A DNA stretch of 64,000 nt, from contig CAVTNU010000029.1 in the NCBI GenBank assembly GCA_963736175.1, positions 124,001 to 188,000 on the forward strand, written 5' to 3'. This DNA is from Rhodoblastus sp963736175. Its GTDB lineage: Bacteria > Pseudomonadota > Alphaproteobacteria > Rhizobiales > Beijerinckiaceae. Made by a program: the position numbers and the translations under genes. The notes beneath the pieces are model-generated. The model was given only the letters and a program-made list of their open reading frames with translations, made no database searches and had not been told where the DNA came from. Below are positions 1 through 8,003 of this stretch, piece after piece (within the stretch, counting starts at the first letter, position 1; every line of letters begins with the position of its first letter).

Positions 1-62
1 CTATTTATTTTTGGCAAGCGCCGCGCGACAACCATCCGTCCAAAAAACAACGGAGGAAAGCC

Positions 63-422
63 TTGAGCGAACCGGCGAAAATTTTCGGCACGACGCTTTT
101 TGACGGCGCGCAGGCCCAGAAGGGCTATGCGCTCAATAAAATGTGTTTCTCTTTCAACAAGGCGGAAAATCGCGGCAAGTTCACGGCCGACGAAGAAGCC
201 TACATGCGCGCTTACGGGCTTAACGACCAGCAGGCCGCCGCCGTTCGCGCCCGCGACGTTCTCGGGCTGCTGAAGGCAGGCGGCAACGTCTATTATCTCG
301 CCAAATTCGCCGGCATTCTGGGGCTCGACGTGCAAGACCTCGGCGCCGCCCAGACCGGCATGACCAAGGACGCGTTCAAGGCGCGCCTGGTCGCGCAGAA
401 CAATCAGCCCGAGACGATGTGA
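63..422 (+). CDS. ligA: protocatechuate 4,5-dioxygenase alpha subunit (LigA)
   Basis: Small (alpha) subunit of the extradiol ring-cleavage dioxygenase that opens protocatechuate between C4 and C5. The 119-residue product matches the LigA family in length and layout, with the conserved stretches ALNKMCFSF and GGNVYYLAKFAGILG. The alpha subunit is helical, carries no metal and covers the active site of the beta subunit. The start is TTG at 63, placed by a strong GGAGG ribosome site at 51-55. The beta subunit follows after 69 bases, so the two are co-transcribed. Cytoplasmic. The family call is secure. The true substrate could be a related catechol acid such as gallate, because LigAB-type enzymes vary in specificity. 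Confidence 0.9.
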   Translation: MSEPAKIFGTTLFDGAQAQKGYALNKMCFSFNKAENRGKFTADEEAYMRAYGLNDQQAAAVRARDVLGLLKAGGNVYYLAKFAGILGLDVQDLGAAQTGMTKDAFKARLVAQNNQPETM

Positions 423-491
423 CGGCGCAAGCCGCGCCGTCTGGCGAAAGTCTTCAACATATCGCGCGCTCGGCGCGCCCAGGAGCATGAC

Positions 492-1328
492 ATGGCCAAG
501 ATTATCGGCGGCCTCGCCACTTCGCATGTGCCCGCCATCGGTGGCGCCATTGGCAAAGGCCTTCAACACGATCCCTATTGGAAGCCCTTCTTCGACGGAT
601 TCGCTCCGGCGCAGCAATGGCTCAAGCAGCAAAAGCCCGACATCGCCGTCGTTTTCTATAACGATCACGGGCTGAACTTCTTTCTCGACAAAATGCCGAC
701 CTTCGCTATCGGCGCCGCCGCCGAATACCGCAACGAGGACGAGGGCTGGGGCATTCCGACGCTGCCGCCGTTCAAGGGCGCGCCGGACCTGTCCTGGAAG
801 ATCATCGAGCATCTGATCGATCGCGAGTTCGACATCGTCACCTGTCAGGAGATGATCATCGACCACGCCGTCACCTTGCCGCTGAAATTGTTCTGGCCGG
901 ACGAGACGTGCCCGGTGCAGGTCGTGCCGATCAACATCAACACCGTGCAGTTCCCCTTGCCCAAGGCGAAGCGCTGCGTGGCGCTCGGCAAGGCGGTCGG
1001 CGAGGCGATCGCCGCCTGGAACAGCGACAAGAAGGTGGTGATGATCGGCTCGGGCGGCCTCAGCCATCAACTCGACGGCGAGCGCGCCGGCTTCATCAAC
1101 AAGCCCTTCGATCTCAAGTTCATGCAGAGTATGATCGACGAGCCCGAATGGGCGGCGCAGTTCTCGATTCACGAAATCGTCGAAAAGACTGGCACGCAGG
1201 GCGTCGAATTATTGAACTGGCTCGCCGCCCGCGCCGCGGTGCCGGGCGCCGTGCGCAAGGTTCACTTCAATTATCATATACCGATCAGCAACACCGCCGC
1301 CGGCATGGTGGCGTTGGAAGCGGCGTAA
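492..1328 (+). CDS. ligB: protocatechuate 4,5-dioxygenase beta subunit (LigB)
   Basis: Catalytic subunit of the class III extradiol dioxygenase, 278 residues, the usual LigB length. The N-terminal ATSHVPAIG carries the first metal-ligand histidine. Further conserved features are FYNDHGLNFF, with the second histidine, and the IGSGGLSHQLDGE block, with the histidine typical of the active-site base region. Non-haem Fe(II) is expected at the site. The product would be 4-carboxy-2-hydroxymuconate semialdehyde. No ligC, ligI, ligJ or ligK genes follow, so the rest of the pathway must lie elsewhere. A clear intrinsic terminator ends the unit at 1353-1386. Confidence 0.92.
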   Translation: MAKIIGGLATSHVPAIGGAIGKGLQHDPYWKPFFDGFAPAQQWLKQQKPDIAVVFYNDHGLNFFLDKMPTFAIGAAAEYRNEDEGWGIPTLPPFKGAPDLSWKIIEHLIDREFDIVTCQEMIIDHAVTLPLKLFWPDETCPVQVVPININTVQFPLPKAKRCVALGKAVGEAIAAWNSDKKVVMIGSGGLSHQLDGERAGFINKPFDLKFMQSMIDEPEWAAQFSIHEIVEKTGTQGVELLNWLAARAAVPGAVRKVHFNYHIPISNTAAGMVALEAA

Positions 1329-1352
1329 ACCGCGCCGATCGGCGAACTCGAA

Positions 1353-1386
1353 AGTCCGCGCATCGCCCTGCGCGGGCTTTTTTTTT
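1353..1386 (+). terminator. intrinsic terminator after ligAB
   Basis: A GC-rich hairpin with arms CCGCGCA and TGCGCGG, extended by AG/CT pairs, is followed by a run of nine T. It lies 25 bases after the ligB stop codon and is a textbook Rho-independent terminator. Confidence 0.85.
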
Positions 1387-1410
1387 GGCGCGACGCGCCG
1401 AGGGTCGGAA

Positions 1411-1812
1411 TTATTTGCTCGGCGGCGTACAGACGACGGATTCGTTCAGGACATAGCAGATCGACATCGCGCCGGTGCGCAGATCGACGCGGAACACGCC
1501 GCCTTCGCGTTCGTGGCGCGAAGCGACCAGGGCGTAATCGGAGGCCGACAGCGCGCCCGCGCCTTCGCCGGGCGGAAAGCAAATGGTGACGCCCACGGCG
1601 CTGCCGTCCTTCAGCCCGTATTGGCAGGCGCCGATTTCGCCGGTCGCCTTGTCGAGCCGATAGACGCGGTTGAGATCCGTTTCGGGCGCGGCGAGGAAGT
1701 CGAAATTCGCCGCTCGCGCGCCGCCGCTCGCCAACGCCCAAAGACCGAGGCTGAATAGGCCGCGCATGGCGGCTTTGGCGACGGCGCGGTCGGAAAGAAA
1801 TGAAAACGGCAT
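1411..1812 (-). CDS. secreted hypothetical protein
   Basis: I do not recognise this family. The product from the ATG at 1812 is 133 residues. It begins with a basic stretch and a hydrophobic segment (GLFSLGLWALASGGARA) that reads as a Sec signal peptide with an ARA/A cleavage site near residue 34. The mature part contains NRVYRLDKATGEIGACQY and a pattern resembling single-domain periplasmic proteins of Hyphomicrobiales, with three cysteines and no catalytic motif. A longer in-frame version starting at 1953 would hide the signal peptide, so the internal ATG is preferred. It is convergent with ligAB and divergent from the next gene. Confidence 0.6.
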   Translation of the reverse strand: MPFSFLSDRAVAKAAMRGLFSLGLWALASGGARAANFDFLAAPETDLNRVYRLDKATGEIGACQYGLKDGSAVGVTICFPPGEGAGALSASDYALVASRHEREGGVFRVDLRTGAMSICYVLNESVVCTPPSK

Positions 1813-2016
1813 GGCCACGGGCTCCCGCAACGAATCACAAGTCCTCGCCAAGTGTACAACAAGCCCGTCCGCCTTGGCGCGGCGGGTGGGCGCGGCCTCG
1901 ATTAAACCCGGGTCTTGCGACGAAACGTCAACAGGACTTGAAGGCTCCGCCAAGCCCCTATAAGGCAGGACGCCGGATTGATTTCACGCGATCGTCGGTC
2001 CTACGGAGTCATCGAG

Positions 2017-3102
2017 ATGGATTTGCCCCGTCGTCGTCTGCTCGTCGCCGCGCCGGCGCTCCTGGCGAGCCAAATGACCGGCGTCGCGTCGGCCGAGGCG
2101 GAAGAAGCGCCGGAGTTGGTCTGGCGTCTCGCGTCTTTCCTGCCGGCCTCCTCATCCGGCTGGCGGATCGCCGCGCTGACTTTCAAACAATCGGTCGAGG
2201 CGGCGAGCGCGAGACGGTTCGTCATCGAGATTATGGCCGCGCCGCCCAAGGCGTCGGCGTTCGAGGTCTTGCGCGACAACGAGGCGCGCATCGTTTTGAC
2301 GCGGCTCGACGATTTCGCCTTGCGCGAACCGGCGCTGATCTTCGCCTGCGGCGCGCCGTTCGGCATGAACGCGCGGCAGCAGGCGGCCTGGTTCGAACTC
2401 GGCGGCGCCGAGAAGATCGACGCGGTGCTGCGTCCGCACGGCCTTGCCGCCCTGTCGGCGGGCGACGAGGGCGCGGCGATCGGCGGCTGGTTCAAGCGCC
2501 CCCCCGCCGCGAGCGCCGACTTGAAGGGCATGCGCGTCGCCGTCGACGGATTTCTCGGCAGGATTTTTGCGCGCCTGGGCGCGTCGGTCACGCCGCGCGC
2601 CGGCGTCGACCTCGCGGACGCCTTCAGTCGCGGCAGGATCGACGCCGCCATCGGCGGCGGACCGGCCGACGCCGACGCGACCGCCATCGCCGCGCAGGCG
2701 CCGGTCTTCTGTTATCCGGGCCTGACCGGATCGCGCGCGGCGCATTTCGTTTTCGACGCGCCGGCGCTGGCGGCGCTGCCGCCCGAATATCGCGCCATGA
2801 TCGAAGCCGCCGCCGCCATGGCGTCGCGCGCCGCGCAGGCGCGTTTCGACGCCGACAATCCGCCCGCCATCGAGGCTTTGTACAAGTCAGGCGTCAAGCT
2901 CGCGCCCTTGCCGCGGGACGTGACGAGCGCGCTTTATGACGCCAATCTCGCGGCGCAGGACGAGGAAGCCGCCAACAGCCCGGCGTTCAAGGCGATGCAG
3001 GCCGATTATGTGGCGTTTCGCAACAGCCAATATTTGTGGCAGCAGGCGGGCGACCACGCCTATGATCGATTGCTGATCCACGAGCGCGCGCATGGCGGGT
3101 AA
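2017..3102 (+). CDS. TRAP transporter substrate-binding protein, DctP type
   Basis: Periplasmic solute-binding protein of a TRAP-type transporter, 361 residues from the ATG at 2017. The N-terminus MDLPRRRLLVAAPALLAS looks like a Tat or Sec signal, as is usual for this family. The body has the family pattern: WRLASFLPASS, a central DLKGMRVAVDGFLGRIFARLGA equivalent of the conserved DLKGLKIR region, and an FDAPALAALPPEYRAMIEAAA stretch near the end. No DctQ or DctM membrane subunit is adjacent, so it is either an orphan receptor or works with a distant permease. It overlaps the start of gph by 11 bases, which suggests translational coupling. The ligand is unknown. Confidence 0.75.
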   Translation: MDLPRRRLLVAAPALLASQMTGVASAEAEEAPELVWRLASFLPASSSGWRIAALTFKQSVEAASARRFVIEIMAAPPKASAFEVLRDNEARIVLTRLDDFALREPALIFACGAPFGMNARQQAAWFELGGAEKIDAVLRPHGLAALSAGDEGAAIGGWFKRPPAASADLKGMRVAVDGFLGRIFARLGASVTPRAGVDLADAFSRGRIDAAIGGGPADADATAIAAQAPVFCYPGLTGSRAAHFVFDAPALAALPPEYRAMIEAAAAMASRAAQARFDADNPPAIEALYKSGVKLAPLPRDVTSALYDANLAAQDEEAANSPAFKAMQADYVAFRNSQYLWQQAGDHAYDRLLIHERAHGG

Positions 3103-3778
3103 AAAGAACGCGCCGCTCATCGTTTTCGATCTCGATGGCACGCTGGCCGACACGGCGGGCGATCTGATCGGCGCGTTGAATTTCATTCTGGCGCAGGAAG
3201 GTCTGCCGCCGACGCCATTGGCGGAGGCGCGCGCCTTGCTCGGCGCGGGGGCGAGAGCGTTGATCGCGCGCGGGCTTGACCTCAACGGCGTGGCCGTCTC
3301 CACGCCGAAGCTGGACGATATGTTTCACGCCTTTCTGGCCTATTACGAGAGCCGGATCGCGCAGGAAAGCCGGCTCTATCCGGGCGTCGTCGCCGCGCTC
3401 GACGCGCTCGAGGCGCGTGGCGCGCGCTTTGCCGTCTGCACCAACAAGATCGAGCATCCGGCCAGATTGTTATTGCGGAAACTCGACGTTGCCGAACGCT
3501 TCGCCTTCATTTGCGGCCAGGACACGTTCGGCGTCGCCAAGCCCGATCCCAAACCGTTGCTGGAGACCATCGCGCGCGCCGGCGGCTTGACGCGGAACGC
3601 CTTGATGGTCGGCGATTCCAAGACCGATATCGCCACCGCCAAAGCCGCCGGCGTGCCGGTCGTCGCGGTGGACTTCGGCTATTCGGAGCGCCCGGTCGCC
3701 GAATATTCGCCGGACCGGGTCATTTCGCATTTCGATGAATTGCCCGCCGTCGCGGCGGCGCTGTTGGCCGCGCTTTAG
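3092..3778 (+). CDS. gph: phosphoglycolate phosphatase, HAD family
   Basis: HAD-superfamily hydrolase of 228 residues. Motif I is VFDLDGTLADT near residues 11-20, motif II is the VCTNK region, and motifs III/IV are KPDPKPLLETI and MVGDSKTDIATAKAAG. All catalytic aspartates are present. This set and length fit Gph, which removes phosphate from 2-phosphoglycolate, a product of RuBisCO oxygenation or DNA repair. Other small phosphomonoester substrates are possible in this family. The start overlaps the preceding gene by 11 bases. Confidence 0.85.
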   Translation: MAGKKNAPLIVFDLDGTLADTAGDLIGALNFILAQEGLPPTPLAEARALLGAGARALIARGLDLNGVAVSTPKLDDMFHAFLAYYESRIAQESRLYPGVVAALDALEARGARFAVCTNKIEHPARLLLRKLDVAERFAFICGQDTFGVAKPDPKPLLETIARAGGLTRNALMVGDSKTDIATAKAAGVPVVAVDFGYSERPVAEYSPDRVISHFDELPAVAAALLAAL

Positions 3779-3784
3779 AGTGCC

Positions 3785-3836
3785 TGTATCATGACGAGAT
3801 ACACACCTCTTGCCCGAAGTATCTCGCTGTGATACA
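3785..3836. promoter_or_regulatory. palindromic operator of the HigBA-type pair
   Basis: Two 18-base arms at 3785-3802 and 3819-3836 form an inverted repeat with 15 of 18 positions matching, with outer ends TGTATCA and TGATACA. It lies 51 bases upstream of the toxin start. Autoregulation by antitoxin binding to such repeats is established for HigBA systems. No T-run follows, so it is not a good terminator for gph. Confidence 0.6.
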
Positions 3837-3886
3837 AGGCCTCGATCGACGGGCGGCCTGACGATCGACTTGGCGATGCGGACGAC

Positions 3887-4144
3887 ATGGCGATCAAGAG
3901 CTTCAAGGACGAAAGGCTCGCCGTTCTTTTCGCGCGCGGGACGCCCAGGAAATTCCCCGCCGATCTGCTTGCGGGAACGAGGCGTAAGCTTGACGACCTG
4001 CGCGCGCCGCCAGCCGATCGGCTCGAGGCGCTGAAAGGCGCTCGCGCCGGGCAATATTCGATCCGCGTCAATGATCAATTTCGGCTTTGTTTTGCCTGGA
4101 CAGATGAAGGCCCTGCCGAGGTTGAATTTGTCGATTACCATTGA
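3887..4144 (+). CDS. higB: HigB/RelE-family toxin
   Basis: Ribosome-dependent mRNA interferase toxin of the HigB/YoeB/RelE superfamily, 85 residues. The pattern LDDLRAPPADRLEALKGARAGQYSIRVNDQFRLCF is typical of plasmid-maintenance killer proteins of the HigB-1 type, including the basic patch and the terminal VEFVDYH with its histidine. The toxin gene precedes its antitoxin, as is normal for HigBA, with a 9-base gap. The pair sits just outside the integrative element, 64 bases from its left end, so it is chromosomal by position. Confidence 0.87.
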   Translation: MAIKSFKDERLAVLFARGTPRKFPADLLAGTRRKLDDLRAPPADRLEALKGARAGQYSIRVNDQFRLCFAWTDEGPAEVEFVDYH

Positions 4145-4153
4145 GGGAACGCC

Positions 4154-4456
4154 ATGAACGCCGCCAAACTTGCGCCTGTCCATCCCGGCGAAATCTTGCG
4201 GGAGGAATTTCTTGCTCCGTTCAACCTTTCGGCGGGCGCGGTGGCGCGCGCGATCGGCGTCCCGCGCACCCGTATTGAACGCCTCGCCAATGAGCAAGTG
4301 GAGCTGACGCCAGATACGGCCTTGCGTCTGGCTCGCTTTTTTGGAACGAGCGCCGAATTCTGGATGAACCTTCAAGGCCGCTATGCGCTTGAAACGGCGT
4401 CGGACGCCTTGAGCGAAGCGCTCGGCAGAATCGAGCCTGTAAAGCGCGCCGGATAA
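4154..4456 (+). CDS. higA: HigA-family antitoxin
   Basis: Antitoxin of the HigA (addiction module, XRE-type HTH) family, 100 residues. It opens with the family signature VHPGEILREEFLAP, followed by a helix-turn-helix (AGAVARAIGVPRTRIERLANE) and the signature TALRLARFFGTSAEFWMNLQ. It neutralises the upstream toxin and represses the operon through the palindrome at 3785-3836. A GAGGG ribosome site precedes the ATG. Confidence 0.9.
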   Translation: MNAAKLAPVHPGEILREEFLAPFNLSAGAVARAIGVPRTRIERLANEQVELTPDTALRLARFFGTSAEFWMNLQGRYALETASDALSEALGRIEPVKRAG

Positions 4457-4519
4457 CGCCGCCTGTTACCCTGGACGCTATTAACGCAGGCCTTTGATTC
4501 TGGGCGGTCTGGCGGGGAA

Positions 4520-4567
4520 AATGGTGGGCGATATAGGGATCGAACCTATGACCCCACCCGTGTGAAG
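4520..4567. repeat. left attachment site (tRNA-Val 3' remnant)
   Basis: A 48-base stretch identical to 16662-16709. It is the last part of a tRNA-Val gene on the minus strand (CCA end, T arm, variable loop and part of the anticodon arm) without a 5' half. It marks the left integration boundary. Confidence 0.92.
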
Positions 4568-4715
4568 AGCATGGTCTGGCAGCTAGGCGAGAGCACAAAG
4601 GTTCAAGACAGCACATAACGCCCTTGCTTTTCAGGCCATACACGCTACATTGAGGTTCAAGCGAGTTTAGTCAGGGACGGTTTTGGTGCTGTCCCGGTGC
4701 TGTTTCGAGAGCCCG

Positions 4716-5948
4716 ATGCCCAAACTGACCGAAACAATCGTCCGCAAGGCCGTCACCAAGGGCGTCGAGCCCGGCAAGCGCCATGTAATGCTGTGGGATG
4801 ACAGCCCGGTCGGCCTCGGCCTGAAGCTGCGCCCGACCGGATCACACTCATGGGTCTTCGTTTATCGCCCGAAGGGCATTGGCCGGGCCGAATCATCGCG
4901 GACGGTCACGCTCGGCGGCTATCCGTCGGTCGATCTTGCCATGGCGCGCGACGCGGCCAAGAAGATGGTCGCCAAGATTGTCGATGGCTCAGACCCGGCG
5001 GTCGAAGTCCGGCAGGAGAAGACCCGCGAGAAGCGAATCCTTTCGGCGGTGATCGACGAATACGCCGCCACGATGCGCCGTCGCCGCCTCGTCAATGCCG
5101 CTCAGGTCGAATCAGCCCTCAAGCGCGGCCTCGACGGTCTCGTGAGCCGCGAAATCGACACGCTGACCCGCACCGACCTTGTAGGCGAGATTGAAAAGCT
5201 AGAGGCCAGCTTGCCCGGCGCCGCCGCCTACCTCCGCACTAATACGCGGACCCTATTGGAGTGGTGCGTCACGCGCGGCTACGTCCAGTTCAACGTCTTG
5301 GCCGGCCTGAAGCGCGCCAAGGCGACGCGCGCCGAGCGGCTTGACGATGATCGCCGCACGGGCCGCGCCCTGTCCGATGACGAGATTAAGGCCGTGTGGT
5401 TCGCTGCCGAGGCTTTTGGCCCCTTCGGCGGTCTGGTCAGACTCGGTCTGCTCTCCAGTTTGCGCCGCAACGAGCTGGCCGGTTTGAAATGGACCGACAT
5501 CAAGAGCGACCGCATTGTGATCGCGGCGGAACGCGCCAAGACCGGCGCCGAGCACTCAGTGGTGCTGACCAGCGCCATGCGCGCGGTCATCAATGGGCAG
5601 CCGCGCACGACCTCGCCGCTGGTCTTCGGCAGCCTGAAGAAGCCCGGCGCCGAGATTTCGGGCTGGTCGAAGCTGATGCCGCGTCTTGTTGCGACCTCCG
5701 GCGTCAACTTCACCTTGCACGACCTGCGCCGGACTGCGCGCACGCTGATGTCGCGCCTTGGCGTCCTTGAAGATCACGCGGAGCTGGCCATCGGCCACGC
5801 CCGCAAGGATTTGATTGCCAGATACAACAAGGATGATGCTTGGCAAGGCCGCGTCGACGCCTTCAACAAAGTCGGTGACCACGTCGTCGGCCTGCTGCAG
5901 GGCGATGGCCCCGCCGTTGCGCCAATGAAGCGGAAGGCGCGGCCGTGA
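4716..5948 (+). CDS. int: tyrosine site-specific integrase of the element
   Basis: Phage-type tyrosine recombinase, 410 residues from the ATG at 4716; an in-frame TTG at 4683 is less likely. The N-terminal DUF4102-like arm-binding domain is visible (GLGLKLRPTGSHSWVFVYR, TLGGYPSVDLAMARDAA). It is followed by a core-binding domain and a catalytic domain with the first arginine in SLRRNELAGLKW, the HxxR box HDLRR, the AIGHA histidine and the nucleophile tyrosine in ARYNKDD. All catalytic residues are present. The gene lies next to the tRNA-Val remnant, the expected place for the enzyme that integrates and excises the element. Its stop codon overlaps the next start by four bases. Confidence 0.92.
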   Translation: MPKLTETIVRKAVTKGVEPGKRHVMLWDDSPVGLGLKLRPTGSHSWVFVYRPKGIGRAESSRTVTLGGYPSVDLAMARDAAKKMVAKIVDGSDPAVEVRQEKTREKRILSAVIDEYAATMRRRRLVNAAQVESALKRGLDGLVSREIDTLTRTDLVGEIEKLEASLPGAAAYLRTNTRTLLEWCVTRGYVQFNVLAGLKRAKATRAERLDDDRRTGRALSDDEIKAVWFAAEAFGPFGGLVRLGLLSSLRRNELAGLKWTDIKSDRIVIAAERAKTGAEHSVVLTSAMRAVINGQPRTTSPLVFGSLKKPGAEISGWSKLMPRLVATSGVNFTLHDLRRTARTLMSRLGVLEDHAELAIGHARKDLIARYNKDDAWQGRVDAFNKVGDHVVGLLQGDGPAVAPMKRKARP

Positions 5949-6268
5949 CCGAACACAAGAAGCCGGGCCTCGCCGCCGGTCCTCGATATGTCGAGCACCT
6001 TCGGCAGGAGTTGCTCGACGCGATGGGTGACAACGAACTGATCGCCGTGGCGCTCGACGTGGCCAGCAAGGCGATCACCAAGCGCGGCCATCAGGAATCC
6101 ATGGCCAATGCCCGGTCGAAGAAACTGGCCAAGTCGGGCAAGCCGAAAATCCTGAAGCGCATCGCCGAACTGACCGCCGAGGGCGCGGGGCGCAAGGACA
6201 TCACGCGCACGCTGGGCGATGAGTTTGGCATCTCCGAGCAATACGCCCGGCGGCTGGCCAAAAAATAG
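5945..6268 (+). CDS. small HTH-like protein, element-borne
   Basis: The family is not recognised. The product has 107 residues, starts with GTG and overlaps the integrase stop by four bases, so the two are translationally coupled. The C-terminal half (ILKRIAELTAEGAGRKDITRTLGDEFGISEQYARRLAKK) reads as a helix-turn-helix of the resolvase or sigma region-4 kind with a basic tail. A role in DNA binding beside the integrase, for example as recombination directionality or control factor, is inference. Confidence 0.6.
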   Translation: MTEHKKPGLAAGPRYVEHLRQELLDAMGDNELIAVALDVASKAITKRGHQESMANARSKKLAKSGKPKILKRIAELTAEGAGRKDITRTLGDEFGISEQYARRLAKK

Positions 6269-6375
6269 TTAAGTTTTTTCGAAACTACTGATTTCACAAG
6301 GTTCGTTTTACTTACCTATCTCTGTCTGTACGCGGTTTCGCTCACCTGCGCCGCCCTAGACAGGAGTAAGACGAC

Positions 6376-6606
6376 ATGGCCACAGCAAGGGCATCTTTTG
6401 CCCCGCCCGAAGACCTTGTCTACCTCGACGACATCGAAGTCGCGAAGATGCTCGGCATTTCAAAGCAGCAGCTGAAGGTCTGGCGCACGACCTCGCCGCC
6501 GCAGGGGCCGAAAGTGACGTATTTCGGCAGGCTCGTCCGCTATGGCCTAGCCGACCTTCGCGCCTATGCCGCGTCGCGCCCGACTGGTGGCGAGATGAAG
6601 TCGTGA
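6376..6606 (+). CDS. AlpA-like HTH regulator / excisionase
   Basis: A small DNA-binding protein of 76 residues. It has a MerR-like winged HTH of the AlpA/excisionase class: YLDDIEVAKMLGISKQQLKVWRTTSPPQGPKVTYFGRLVRYGLADLRAYAAS. AlpA-type proteins act as excisionases or as activators of integrase genes, and are a hallmark of Gram-negative PICIs and P4-like satellites. A clear AGGAG ribosome site lies at 6362-6366. The stop overlaps the next gene by four bases. Confidence 0.78.
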   Translation: MATARASFAPPEDLVYLDDIEVAKMLGISKQQLKVWRTTSPPQGPKVTYFGRLVRYGLADLRAYAASRPTGGEMKS

Positions 6607-7457
6607 GCGCCACCGGCAAGACTTTCCGCCTGTTCAAACTGGACGGCTACAAGGTGCGCGGCTTCGTCGACGTGAACGGCACGCCATGGCTCTGCGCTGT
6701 CGATCTGGCGGCTCCGCTCCAGTTGACGCCCAAGGCGGTCGAGCACGCCATCGGCACCTATCCCGACTTCTTCAGTCAAGTGCTGGAAGGCGAAGACGTG
6801 GCCGCCGCCAAGGCTCTTTTGGCTCCGAAAAGGCGTGCTTTGACTCCCCGAAATCCGGGGAGTCAAAAACCCCAAAAAGAGCGCCGTGGCGGCGCGACGA
6901 CGCTAACTTTCATCACCGAGCGCGCCGCCCACCTGCTGACCGCAAGGTCGAAGGCCGCCGTCATCCCCGGCACGTTCGCGTTCGACTTCTGCAACTGGCT
7001 GTTTGGCGAAGTTGTGCCGAGCCTGCAGAAGCACGGCGGCTACGTCATGACGAAGCAGGCCCGCCAGCTCGTGCAGGGTCAGCTCGGGTGGCAGGCGATC
7101 CGTGAAGACGGCAAGGTGGCGCGCAAAGCCTTCACCGCCGTCATCAATGATGTGTTCATTCCGGTTGCCATCAGGCAGGGCTCGAACAACTACAAGCGGT
7201 ACAACGAACACGGCACCGCGTTGGCGCTTGAGTGCGCCCGCCAGAAGCACGGCGAAGGCCTCCGCGACCTGACGGAAGACATGCTGCTGGCCGAGCTGGC
7301 CGTGATCGAGAACCGGCTGGCCGAACTGCTTGAGGCCTCGGTACGCGCCGGTGGTCACTACAAGATGATCTGGGCGCGGTTCGCCGACACGGCGCGGAAG
7401 TTCTTTGTATCTCGCGAACTGGCTCCCGCGCCGTGGGTGGCTGATCCTGAAGATTAA
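6603..7457 (+). CDS. phage antirepressor-like protein with Bro-N-type domain
   Basis: 284 residues with a GTG start overlapping the AlpA-like stop. The N-terminus (FRLFKLDGYKVRGFVDVNGTPWLCAVDLAAPL) matches the opening of phage Bro-N/antirepressor proteins, in which a short beta region precedes 'vrg...G.pwf.akDva..L'. The second half (QLVQGQLGWQAIREDGKVARKAFTAVINDVF) is a variable C-terminal domain, as is usual for modular antirepressors. Phage antirepressors bind and inactivate repressors, and in satellites they can take part in induction. A perfect hairpin-forming sequence lies inside the gene at 6839-6867, at the junction between the N-terminal part and a low-complexity KRRALTPRNPGSQKPQKERRGG segment. 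Confidence 0.65.
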   Translation: MSATGKTFRLFKLDGYKVRGFVDVNGTPWLCAVDLAAPLQLTPKAVEHAIGTYPDFFSQVLEGEDVAAAKALLAPKRRALTPRNPGSQKPQKERRGGATTLTFITERAAHLLTARSKAAVIPGTFAFDFCNWLFGEVVPSLQKHGGYVMTKQARQLVQGQLGWQAIREDGKVARKAFTAVINDVFIPVAIRQGSNNYKRYNEHGTALALECARQKHGEGLRDLTEDMLLAELAVIENRLAELLEASVRAGGHYKMIWARFADTARKFFVSRELAPAPWVADPED

Positions 7458-7602
7458 CCCCAACCAGATCGTGCAGCGGCCGGGGTCCGAGCAGATCGTG
7501 CTGGCGGTCTCCGTGGCCCAAGCGACCGGCTTCGGGAACGGGCCGCTAACCGAACCCAACATGGCGGCCCTCAAGCTGTTCATGCAGCAGGTGACGAAGT
7601 GA
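7405..7602 (+). CDS. small hypothetical protein, uncertain start
   Basis: A possible 65-residue product that starts at TTG 7405 inside the 3' end of the antirepressor gene and ends overlapping the next start by four bases. No family is recognised. Support is the compact arrangement with the following gene and a plausible helical C-terminus (AALKLFMQQVTK). No ATG exists in frame and no ribosome site is evident, so the start, and even the gene, is doubtful. Confidence 0.35.
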   Translation: MYLANWLPRRGWLILKINPNQIVQRPGSEQIVLAVSVAQATGFGNGPLTEPNMAALKLFMQQVTK

Positions 7603-7874
7603 TCCCTTTTCGAGATTTCATCGCCCTGTCCTGGGCCCAGATTTCGACCAGCTGGCGCACAGACGCCACCATCGATTCGGCCACCGGCGCGTGGTCTGAC
7701 GGCGAAAAGTCCGGCGCCAGCGTGGCGAGTTTCTTTGCCCATGTCCTTGGCGTCGATGCTGTGACCGCCGATGGACTGATCCAGCTTCTCGCCGACAACC
7801 CGACCGCAAGCATCGCCCGAAACATCCACACCGGTCCGAACGCCAAAGCCCTGCCCGTCGGGTTTGAAGACTAG
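7599..7874 (+). CDS. hypothetical element protein
   Basis: Unknown family, 91 residues, GTG start overlapping the preceding stop codon. The sequence is composed like a soluble helical protein (FRDFIALSWAQISTSWRTDATIDSATGAWSDGEKSGASVASFF). It has no cysteine pairs, signal peptide or membrane segment. It is the last gene of the tightly packed run that begins with the AlpA-like gene, and so is probably part of the early regulatory operon. Confidence 0.5.
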   Translation: MIPFRDFIALSWAQISTSWRTDATIDSATGAWSDGEKSGASVASFFAHVLGVDAVTADGLIQLLADNPTASIARNIHTGPNAKALPVGFED

Positions 7875-7948
7875 CGTATGCGCCTGTCAATCGTATTCAA
7901 GTATCCGCCTGACGACTACGCTGTGATTCTAGTACGTGACTTGCGCAA

Positions 7949-7979
7949 TGATTACATCATGTGTAGTGATTACGTCATG
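7949..7979. promoter_or_regulatory. pair of 13-base direct repeats, candidate operator
   Basis: TGATTACATCATG at 7949-7961 and TGATTACGTCATG at 7967-7979 differ at one position and start 18 bases apart. They lie 25-55 bases upstream of the HTH gene at 8004, inside the expected promoter region. Binding of that HTH protein or of the antirepressor target is inference. Confidence 0.45.
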
Positions 7980-8003
7980 GATAAGAACAGATTCTCATAA
8001 ATC

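Noticed and set aside
3785..3836. Inverted repeat as the gph terminator
   Set aside because: The 16-base loop is long, the stem is not GC-rich and no T-run follows. The position before higB fits an operator better.
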